This document shows, one piece after another, positions 5,476 through 10,897 of a stretch of 10,897 nucleotides of DNA (its first letter is position 1; each line of letters starts with the position of its first letter). Made by a program: the position numbers and the translations under genes. Source of the stretch: UMGS1696 sp964558485 (GTDB lineage: Bacteria; Bacillota; Clostridia; Oscillospirales; CAG-272); assembly GCA_964558485.1 (NCBI GenBank), contig CAZLED010000081.1:1-10897 (forward strand), given 5' to 3'. Below the pieces are notes generated by a model that saw nothing but the letters and a program-made list of their open reading frames with translations, made no database searches and had not been told where the DNA came from.

Positions 5476-7008
5476 TCACAGATCGATAATGTCGTCGTCG
5501 GTATACAGATCCGTGACAGAGGCTCTCTTTTCGGCCTTTGCCAGACGCAGCTTATAGACAAGCCCCAGGATCTGGATCGTGATCAGCGGCATCATGGCCA
5601 CCATGGCTACGATCCCAAAGGCATCCGTAGAAACGTTCCCACCGCTGGCCTCACAGATCCCCATGGTAAAGGGCAACAGGAAGGTCGCCGTCATGGTACC
5701 GGAAGCCACGCCACCGGAGTCAAAGGCAATGGACGTAAAGATCGGCGGCACGTAGAAGGACAGAACCAGCGCCAGCATATACCCCGGTACTAAGAAATAG
5801 AAAATGTTCAGCCCGGTCAGCGCACGCAGGATCCCGATACCGGCAGCACAGGCGATACCGATCCCCAGCGTGATCTCCAAGGCACGAGAGGGAATGGCAC
5901 CGGCCGTAATGTCTTCCACCTGCTTCTTCAGCACGTGGACCGCCGGTTCTGCTGCTACGATGAAATACCCGATGACCATGCCAATGGGGATCGCCAGCCA
6001 CTTCCAGGAGGCACCGCCAATGAGCTTGCCGATGTATTGTCCGGCCGGCATAAAGCCCACGTTGGCACCGGTCAGAAACAGCACCAGTCCCACATATGTA
6101 TACACGATCCCCACGCCGATCCGCAGCAGATTCTCCTGTCCCAGCCGACCACCGCTTCTGGTGTGCAGCGCCTGGTAAATGAAGAAGAATAGCACGATCG
6201 GGCCCACTGCCATGGCAACTTCCTTCATGTAGTGGGGCAGATTCTTGCAAAAGAGCAAAAACATCTCCCGGGATTCCACCGGCACCGGATAGACCTCTGC
6301 CTGGTAAGCAGCATTGCCCGTCTGGAATACCAAGCCTAAGATCAGCACCGCCAGGATCGGCCCAATGGAGCACAGCGCCACCAGACCAAAGCTGTCGTCC
6401 CCGGCGCCCTTGTCGGAACGAATGGAGGACACACCCACACCCAGAGCCATGATGAACGGCACCGTCATAGGTCCCGTCGTGACCCCACCGGAGTCAAAGG
6501 CCACGGAGCGGAAGGACGGATCCACAAAGATCGCCAGCGCAAAGACAATGGCATAGAAGACCCACAGAAAATACCGCAGCTCGATGTGGAACAGGATCCG
6601 CAGCATGGACACCACCAAGAAGACGCCCACACCCACAGCCACCGACAGCATCAGCGTCATAGAGGGAATGGTGGGTACCTGTCCGGCCAGGATCTGCAGG
6701 TCAGGCTCGGAAATGGTGATCATGATCCCAACGAACAGGGAAATGCAGATGATGTTCCAGATCTTCCGGGATCTTGTCATTTGGGCACCCACGTATTCTC
6801 CCATGGGAGTCATAGCGGTCTCGGCACCCAGTGTGAAAAGTCCCATCCCCAGCACCACCAGCACCGTTCCGGCCAGGTATGTGATCAGCATACCACCGGA
6901 CACCGGCGTCAGCGTACAGCAAAGCAGCAGCACGATCAGCGCCACCGGCAATACCGAATGCAGGGATTCCATGATCTTTTCACGAAGGATCGTTTTGTTT
7001 TTCAGCAA
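5476..7008 (-). CDS. DUF1538 family multi-pass membrane protein (duplicated, transporter-like)
   Basis: A 510-residue integral membrane protein with roughly a dozen hydrophobic segments, recognised as DUF1538. It has no established biochemical function; its fold and repeats suggest transport. Two halves repeat the same motifs about 253-258 residues apart: MTPMGEYVG near 66 and MPAGQYIG near 320; SEP near 100 and AEP near 353; AFDSGGVTTGPMT from 170 and AFDSGGVASGTMT from 428. The C-terminal tail after the last helix is charged, ending DLYTDDDIIDL, and probably cytoplasmic. The chosen start is TTG at 7008-7006 (MLKNKTILREKIMESL), with GAGG at 7019-7016 seven bases upstream. The open frame reaches an ATG at 7131, but that ATG coincides with the -35 element; ATG 6972 is a shorter alternative with a poor ribosome site. 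First gene of an operon with the tandem P-II-like gene. Confidence 0.88.
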   Translation of the reverse strand: MLKNKTILREKIMESLHSVLPVALIVLLLCCTLTPVSGGMLITYLAGTVLVVLGMGLFTLGAETAMTPMGEYVGAQMTRSRKIWNIICISLFVGIMITISEPDLQILAGQVPTIPSMTLMLSVAVGVGVFLVVSMLRILFHIELRYFLWVFYAIVFALAIFVDPSFRSVAFDSGGVTTGPMTVPFIMALGVGVSSIRSDKGAGDDSFGLVALCSIGPILAVLILGLVFQTGNAAYQAEVYPVPVESREMFLLFCKNLPHYMKEVAMAVGPIVLFFFIYQALHTRSGGRLGQENLLRIGVGIVYTYVGLVLFLTGANVGFMPAGQYIGKLIGGASWKWLAIPIGMVIGYFIVAAEPAVHVLKKQVEDITAGAIPSRALEITLGIGIACAAGIGILRALTGLNIFYFLVPGYMLALVLSFYVPPIFTSIAFDSGGVASGTMTATFLLPFTMGICEASGGNVSTDAFGIVAMVAMMPLITIQILGLVYKLRLAKAEKRASVTDLYTDDDIIDL

Positions 7009-7102
7009 AATAGCACCTCGCTTTATGATAGGATACACAGATCCGCCAAAAAGCCATAGCCGCACGGCGCAGATCCATGTCCACAAAATGTACCTATTAT
7101 AT

Positions 7103-7131
7103 AGTATACCAGACGAATTCCGGAAATGCAA
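7103..7131 (-). promoter_or_regulatory. Sigma-A promoter of the DUF1538/P-II operon
   Basis: On the minus strand, -35 TTGCAT (7131-7126), a 17-base spacer and -10 TATACT (7108-7103) with an extended TGG. The predicted start is near 7096, leaving an untranslated leader of about 88 bases before the TTG start at 7008. No clear terminator or riboswitch fold was recognised in this leader. Confidence 0.87.
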
Positions 7132-7142
7132 CCGAAAAAAGG

Positions 7143-7162
7143 GTAAATTTACATTTTGGTAA
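7143..7162. repeat. Palindrome and overlapping inverted repeat upstream of the DUF1538 promoter
   Basis: GTAAATTTAC (7143-7152) is a perfect 10-base palindrome, and TTAC (7149-7152) can also pair with GTAA (7159-7162). The palindrome lies about 47-57 bases upstream of the predicted DUF1538 transcription start, adjoining A/T tracts. It could be an activator or regulator site, or an A/T-rich upstream promoter element. The rest of the 316-base gap 7009-7324 holds two divergent promoters and the repeat at 7287-7307; I see no small gene in it. Confidence 0.35.
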
Positions 7163-7254
7163 CGAAAAAGAGAGGTCTGCAGTTACAGTTGTGAAATAGC
7201 ACGGATTCGGTAAAGTGACTAAAATATGAGCGTAAAATTCGTAACATATGTGCA

Positions 7255-7283
7255 TTGCAAACTGCGGACAAAAGTTTTATAAT
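7255..7283 (+). promoter_or_regulatory. Sigma-A promoter of the solute-binding lipoprotein gene
   Basis: -35 TTGCAA (7255-7260), a 17-base spacer and a consensus -10 TATAAT (7278-7283). The predicted start is near 7290, about 35 bases before ATG 7325. Unlike the other promoters in the window it has a perfect -10 and no TG extension. Confidence 0.87.
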
Positions 7284-7286
7284 ATA

Positions 7287-7307
7287 TTCAATAAAAGTGC
7301 TATTGAA
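7287..7307. repeat. Perfect inverted repeat over the transcription start of the solute-binding protein gene
   Basis: TTCAATA (7287-7293) and TATTGAA (7301-7307) form a perfect 7-base inverted repeat with a 7-base centre. It begins just after the -10 and ends 4 bases before the GAGG ribosome binding site at 7312-7315. A repressor operator is the natural reading; a 5' hairpin affecting mRNA stability or translation is the alternative. Confidence 0.5.
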
Positions 7308-7324
7308 AAGTGAGGTAGAATCGT

Positions 7325-8794
7325 ATGAAATGCAAAAACACAGCCTTGGTGCTGGCGCTGTTGCTGCTGGCATCCTCTGTAACCGCTTGTGGAGAGACCA
7401 CGACCAAGGAAACCACCGGTACCACCGAGACCGTAGAGACCCAGCGTGAGACCACGGAGCAGGAAGCTCGTATGGCGATCCCGGACGATCTGCCGGACGA
7501 AAAATTTGACGGCGCTACGTTCTGCGTCCTGACCAGAGACCGGGATGACTTTATCAACGATATAGGCGTAGAACTGGAGCTGACCGGAGACGTGGTGGAC
7601 GACGCCATCTATAACCGGAACCAAGCTGTGTCCGAACGGTTCGATGTGAAGATCACAGCCGAGTACGCCGAAAACAACGGTACGTCTACCCACGCTACGG
7701 CACAGGCTGCGGTGCTGGCAGGGGATTCTTCCTATGATGTGGTGGAGAATCAGGTGACCCAGATGGCCGGTACCTGTACCTCCGGTGTGTATCTGGATTG
7801 GTACACCCAGCTGCCCTACGTGAATCTGGACAAGCCCTGGTACATCGGGAACGCCGCCGAGGCATTGTCGGTGAACGGACACGCCTATGCCATGATCGGT
7901 GAATATTGCCTGGACGTACTGCGGTTCACATACTGTATGTACTACAACCAGGAGATCGCCGAAGAGTACGATCTGGAAAATATCTACGACGTGGTCAACG
8001 ACGGTCGCTGGACCTACGACTATCTGAAGATGCTGGCCGATACCGTGTATGTGGACCTGAACGCCGACGGTGCCAAGGATTTTGACGACCGCCTGGCCAT
8101 CTCCGGCGACCCCTATAGCGCCGTAGTCACCTACCAGTATGCCTTCAACAACCCCGTGGCCGGACTGGACGAAAACGGTCTGCCCTATGTTGCCATCAAC
8201 CGGGAAAAGGCCCACGACATCGTGGTCAAGCTCAACGCCATGTATTGGGAATCCGTCGGCGGTCTGACCGAGGGCTGGGGCTCCGGTTCATCGACCTGGA
8301 ACGCCGGCAATCTGCTGTGCTACACCGGTCTGTTCAACAACTCCACCGGCTTTGGCGACCTGGAATTTGACTTTGCGATCATCCCCTATCCAAAGTATGA
8401 TGAGGATCAGGAAAGCTACTACACCATGGCAGATGGTGCCCACGGTGCTATGATGGTGCCGATCACCATTGCGGATCCCACCAGAACCTCCATCATCATC
8501 GAAGCCCAGAACGCCGAGACCTATAAGCAGGTGCTGCCGGCCTATTTCGATACCGCTCTGAAGAACCGTTACTCCCGTGACCAGGAATCCGGTGAGATGC
8601 TGGATCTGTTGATGAGCTGCCGTGTGTTCGACTTTGGGTATATGTACAACACCGGTCTGGCGTTCATCATCCAGAGCATGGTTTCCACCAACAGCAGCAG
8701 CACCGAATCCCAGTACGCCTCCCAGATCACAAAGGCCGAGACCGAATACGCCAAGGTCATCGAAGAATACCTGTCTCTGGAAGGAACTATGTAA
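7325..8794 (+). CDS. ABC-type extracellular solute-binding lipoprotein (sugar-binding type)
   Basis: Predicted lipid-anchored surface receptor that captures a solute, probably a carbohydrate, for an ABC importer. The 489-residue protein begins with a signal peptide (MKCKNTALVLALLLLASS) and lipobox V-T-A-C, with lipidated Cys22. Residues 23-50 are a Thr/Glu-rich linker. The mature domain starts around 52 with PDDLPDEKFDGATFCVL, and contains AAVLAGDSSYDVV (128-140) and GRWTYDYLKMLADTVYVD (227-244), typical of clostridial family-1-like binding proteins. Residues 244-255 (DLNADGAKDFDD) form a calcium-loop-like motif with Asp244, Asn246, Asp248, Asp252 and Asp255, as in many sugar-binding proteins of this type. 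The start ATG 7325 follows GAGG at 7312-7315. No permease or ATPase gene is adjacent: a terminator follows and the next gene is convergent. The substrate is unknown. Confidence 0.9.
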   Translation: MKCKNTALVLALLLLASSVTACGETTTKETTGTTETVETQRETTEQEARMAIPDDLPDEKFDGATFCVLTRDRDDFINDIGVELELTGDVVDDAIYNRNQAVSERFDVKITAEYAENNGTSTHATAQAAVLAGDSSYDVVENQVTQMAGTCTSGVYLDWYTQLPYVNLDKPWYIGNAAEALSVNGHAYAMIGEYCLDVLRFTYCMYYNQEIAEEYDLENIYDVVNDGRWTYDYLKMLADTVYVDLNADGAKDFDDRLAISGDPYSAVVTYQYAFNNPVAGLDENGLPYVAINREKAHDIVVKLNAMYWESVGGLTEGWGSGSSTWNAGNLLCYTGLFNNSTGFGDLEFDFAIIPYPKYDEDQESYYTMADGAHGAMMVPITIADPTRTSIIIEAQNAETYKQVLPAYFDTALKNRYSRDQESGEMLDLLMSCRVFDFGYMYNTGLAFIIQSMVSTNSSSTESQYASQITKAETEYAKVIEEYLSLEGTM

Positions 8795-8808
8795 CATACA
8801 AGCACACA

Positions 8809-8835
8809 AAAAAGAGGGTCACGTGCCCTCTTTTT
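8809..8835. terminator. Bidirectional Rho-independent terminator
   Basis: AAAAAGAGGG (8809-8818) pairs perfectly with CCCTCTTTTT (8826-8835) around a 7-base loop, TCACGTG. The A-run on the left and T-run on the right serve both the solute-binding protein gene and the converging exonuclease gene. Confidence 0.9.
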
Positions 8836-8845
8836 CTATATCCAT

Positions 8846-9688
8846 TTAGAATACACCGATCTCCTCCAAAACCGCTTGTCCGCCGGAAACATACCGTGGC
8901 GAGACCAGCGTGTCCGGTTCAAAGGGAAGCGGTGCCGAGCCGTCCAACCGGATCAGCTGCCGGTTCCGCATGAGCACATCCTCTGCCGAAAGCAGCGCCT
9001 GTCGTACCTTGGGCGGCGTGACCTCTTCCACATGGGCCAAAATGCCTTCCAGATCCCCGTATCGATTGAGCAGATCGGCCGCTCTCTTGGGACCAATACC
9101 GGGGATCCCGGCAATGTTGTCGCTTTTGTCCCCGGTCAAGCACTTGTGATCTGCAAACCGATCCGGCGTCACCCCATATTTGGCAAGCACCGTCTCCGGC
9201 GTGACAAAGGTACTGTCAAAGCCCCGGTACAGCATCACCGAAACATTTTCCCGAATGAGCTGGTAGTAGTCCCGGTCGGTGGACATGATCAACACCGTCC
9301 AGTCCCGTGCCGCACAGTTTAACGCATAGGCTGCGATCACATCGTCCGCTTCACACCCGTGGATCTCTGCGTGTGGGATCTCCATTTTCTCCAACAATTT
9401 GTAGATGTACGGCAGCTGGGTAAAGGGGCAGTCGTCCGGTGCCATGGCGCTGTAGTCCGGCCGATTCGCCTTGTAATCCGGACACATCTGCCGCCGGTCG
9501 CCATTTTCTTCGCTATCAAACAGCACCAGCATATGGGAAGGCCGACACAGCTGGACTACCTTGCGCATGGCACTGGCAAAGCCCACCACAGCCTGTACCT
9601 TTCCGCCGTCTCGTCCCCGAACCTCCGGCATACCATAAAACATTTTGAATAAAAGATTGTGTCCATCGACAAGGAGCAAATGGGGCAT
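8846..9688 (-). CDS. Stand-alone 5'-3' exonuclease (DNA polymerase I N-terminal / FEN-like nuclease)
   Basis: Predicted metal-dependent 5' nuclease of 280 residues, matching the 5'-3' exonuclease domain of DNA polymerase I without the polymerase part, as in the Bacillus YpcP type; likely roles are RNA primer or flap removal and repair. The conserved acidic residues are all visible: D8 in LLLVDGHN, D58 in VLFDSEEN, E113-ADD-116, D138 and D140 in STDRDYYQL, D187 and D190 in GDKSDN. YKANRP (72-77) is the arch-region motif, and G194-IPGIGPKRA-203 is the helix-hairpin-helix/H2TH DNA-binding element. The ATG at 9686-9688 follows GAGG at 9699-9696, seven bases upstream. It is transcribed alone from the promoter at 9737-9765 and ends at the shared terminator. 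Nothing suggests truncation. Confidence 0.92.
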   Translation of the reverse strand: MPHLLLVDGHNLLFKMFYGMPEVRGRDGGKVQAVVGFASAMRKVVQLCRPSHMLVLFDSEENGDRRQMCPDYKANRPDYSAMAPDDCPFTQLPYIYKLLEKMEIPHAEIHGCEADDVIAAYALNCAARDWTVLIMSTDRDYYQLIRENVSVMLYRGFDSTFVTPETVLAKYGVTPDRFADHKCLTGDKSDNIAGIPGIGPKRAADLLNRYGDLEGILAHVEEVTPPKVRQALLSAEDVLMRNRQLIRLDGSAPLPFEPDTLVSPRYVSGGQAVLEEIGVF

Positions 9689-9736
9689 GATCCTACCTCA
9701 CAAAAAAATTCTCCCACAAAGGAGTGCGTTCACTAT

Positions 9737-9765
9737 AGTATACCATACTTCGACAAAAAAAGCAA
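9737..9765 (-). promoter_or_regulatory. Sigma-A promoter of the 5'-3' exonuclease gene
   Basis: On the minus strand, -35 TTGCTT (9765-9760), a 17-base spacer and -10 TATACT (9742-9737) with an extended TGG. The predicted start is near 9730, giving a leader of about 42 bases. That leader contains a short CTCC/GGAG hairpin followed by seven T bases (9703-9725), too weak to call a terminator. Confidence 0.82.
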
Positions 9766-9790
9766 TTGCAGAAGGGGAAACAATCTGCAA
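9766..9790. repeat. Inverted repeat between the divergent exonuclease and DUF6259-like promoters
   Basis: TTGCAG (9766-9771) and CTGCAA (9785-9790) are a perfect 6-base inverted repeat with a 13-base centre, directly upstream of the exonuclease -35 and followed on the plus strand by CC then six T bases. It could be an operator or a weak plus-strand terminator; chance cannot be excluded. Confidence 0.3.
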
Positions 9791-9808
9791 CCTTTTTTGC
9801 CGCAGGGA

Positions 9809-9837
9809 TTGTATTTTTCTGGCAAATATGCTATACT
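9809..9837 (+). promoter_or_regulatory. Sigma-A promoter of the DUF6259-like gene
   Basis: -35 TTGTAT (9809-9814), a 17-base spacer and -10 TATACT (9832-9837) with an extended TGC at 9829-9831. The predicted start is near 9844, about 37 bases before ATG 9881. Confidence 0.83.
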
Positions 9838-9880
9838 ATTGGCATCAAAACCCATGAAGGGAACGAAAGGAGCAACGCAT

Positions 9881-10897
9881 ATGCAGCTTGCTTTACGAAA
9901 TTTGGATCTGACAGTCGATTTTACGAAGAAAACGGTAACGTCTCTGCGATTGTTGGGAAAGGAACGCCTGTGTGCCCCATCGCCGCTGTTCCGTGTCCAA
10001 CTATTGGATAGAACCGGTGCCGCCACACAGTGCAGTGCCTACGATGCCACCATCTGCCAGGAGACTGCCGACGGTGCCACATACACGGATTTTGCCGCCA
10101 TGCCTGGTCTAAAAGTCCAGGTACACCTGACAAACGAAAACGGCGAGGCTGCCTGGCGCATCGATGTGACACCGGGAGACACCGAGCATTTGGTGGAGTG
10201 GGTGGACTTTCCCCTGGTGACACTGCCCACACTTACCGAAAACGATCCGGAAAACGGTGGCTCCATCCTGTTCCCCTACAACGAAGGGGCGCTTGTGTCC
10301 AATATCGAGCTGCGGGAAAACTCGCACCTACGCCACATGGAACCCCGGTATCCTTCCGAAGGCTGCTTCCCGGTGTTCCCCAATATGGTCTGCACCCAAA
10401 TGCTGGGCTACATCTGGAACGACGCAGGCCTGTACCTGGGCGCCCACGATCCGGCACGTGGCGTCAAGGGCATCGATTTCTTCCCGGCACAGGGTGGCGT
10501 GACCATGCAGATGCGCCTGTTTTGCGGCGTGACCTATGGCGAAACCTACCAACAGGGCTATCCCATCGTGTGGGCTGCCGTAGACGGAAGCTGGGAGTCG
10601 GCTGCCGAACGGTACCGCAACTGGTTTGCCGAAAATCTGCCACCGAGAGCGTACAAGATCGCCGACAATCCCAACCTGCCGGAATGGTATGAGGATTCGC
10701 CGCTGATCATTTCCTACCCGGTCAGAGGCATCCACGACATGGACACCATGACCCCCAATAAGCTGTTCCCCTACACCAATGCGCTGCCGCTGATCGACGA
10801 ACTGCGAGAGGCCACGGACAGCCGCCTGCTGGTACTGCTCATGCATTGCGAAGGCACCGCACCCTGGGCACCGCCGTACGTATGGCCGCCCTTTGGT
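9881..10897 (+). CDS. DUF6259-like protein, probable glycoside-hydrolase-type enzyme (3' end outside window)
   Basis: ATG 9881 follows AAAGGAG (9866-9872) with an 8-base spacer, and the frame stays open to the window end, giving 339 residues. There is no signal peptide, so the visible part suggests a cytoplasmic protein. Residues 1 to about 240 look like a beta-rich sandwich domain (MQLALRNLDLTVDF, then alternating strands with YIWNDAGLYLGAHDP near 184). After the linker NWFAENLPPRAYK, residues from about 275 (LIISYPVRG) start what looks like a TIM-barrel catalytic domain, with LLVLLMHCEG and then TAPWAPPYVWPPFG at 326-339. That arrangement resembles DUF6259 proteins and distantly clan GH-D enzymes, which act on carbohydrates; no activity can be assigned here and the catalytic acids would lie downstream. 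The family name is from memory of the TAPWAPPYVWPP motif, so it is moderately sure; coding status is firm. Confidence 0.68.
   Translation, partial: MQLALRNLDLTVDFTKKTVTSLRLLGKERLCAPSPLFRVQLLDRTGAATQCSAYDATICQETADGATYTDFAAMPGLKVQVHLTNENGEAAWRIDVTPGDTEHLVEWVDFPLVTLPTLTENDPENGGSILFPYNEGALVSNIELRENSHLRHMEPRYPSEGCFPVFPNMVCTQMLGYIWNDAGLYLGAHDPARGVKGIDFFPAQGGVTMQMRLFCGVTYGETYQQGYPIVWAAVDGSWESAAERYRNWFAENLPPRAYKIADNPNLPEWYEDSPLIISYPVRGIHDMDTMTPNKLFPYTNALPLIDELREATDSRLLVLLMHCEGTAPWAPPYVWPPFG

Noticed and set aside
7009..7096. Possible riboswitch in the DUF1538 leader
   Set aside because: Leader of about 88 bases has only short local pairings and no recognised aptamer core or expression-platform terminator.
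7277..8215. 312-codon open frame on the minus strand
   Set aside because: It is antisense to the solute-binding lipoprotein, has a His/Gly/Val-rich composition typical of reversed GC-biased codons, no good ribosome site, and covers the promoter at its far end.
10328..10846. 172-codon minus-strand frame near the window end
   Set aside because: Antisense to the DUF6259-like gene, which has a promoter, ribosome site and a continuous frame to the window edge.
1..10897. Possible CRISPR array, transposase, integrase, tRNA or rRNA gene
   Set aside because: No regularly spaced repeats, no transposase or recombinase motifs, and no cloverleaf or rRNA-like sequence were recognised on either strand.

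Overview
The window looks like a chromosomal segment of a Gram-positive, low-motility-of-content Clostridia-type bacterium, most plausibly an uncultured gut Oscillospirales/Ruminococcaceae relative. The reasons are strong AAAGGAG/GAGG ribosome binding sites, sigma-A type promoters with 17-base spacers, a lipoprotein solute-binding protein with a Thr/Glu-rich linker, a DUF1538 membrane protein paired with a P-II-like protein, and a DUF6259-like carbohydrate-active protein. This placement is inference from gene style only. No phage, transposon, CRISPR, rRNA or tRNA genes were seen, so this reads as ordinary chromosome with several accessory-type genes.

Layout. 1-1362 (+): 3' part of a large helical-repeat protein, probably the C-terminal region of a SWIM zinc-finger family protein. 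1340-2440 (+): an overlapping short-form NDP-sugar 4,6-dehydratase of the CapD/PglF type. A shared bidirectional terminator separates it from a minus-strand pair, metallophosphoesterase (3074-3931) followed by a Nudix hydrolase (2510-3064). The phosphoesterase promoter is divergent from that of a sugar O-acetyltransferase (4078-4701, +). A second bidirectional terminator follows, then a minus-strand operon of a DUF1538 membrane protein (5476-7008, TTG start) and a tandem P-II-like protein (4765-5463). The 316-base region 7009-7324 holds divergent promoters and several inverted repeats. Next come an orphan solute-binding lipoprotein (7325-8794, +), a third bidirectional terminator, a stand-alone 5'-3' exonuclease (8846-9688, -), and the start of a DUF6259-like glycosidase-type protein (from 9881, +) that runs off the end.

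How the genes may work together. Most of the window is a series of one- and two-gene transcription units, each with a clear promoter and each convergent pair sharing one terminator. The most system-like unit is DUF1538 plus tandem P-II: a duplicated membrane protein and a cytoplasmic P-II-like partner, translationally coupled, arranged like an ammonium channel with its GlnK regulator but with neither protein belonging to those families. The other units fit carbohydrate metabolism (sugar dehydratase, acetyltransferase, solute-binding protein, glycosidase-like protein) and nucleotide or phosphate housekeeping (Nudix, phosphoesterase, exonuclease), without an obvious common pathway.

Five of the six promoters carry the same extended -10 sequence TGN-TATACT, and two plus-strand promoters have perfect inverted repeats across the predicted transcription start.
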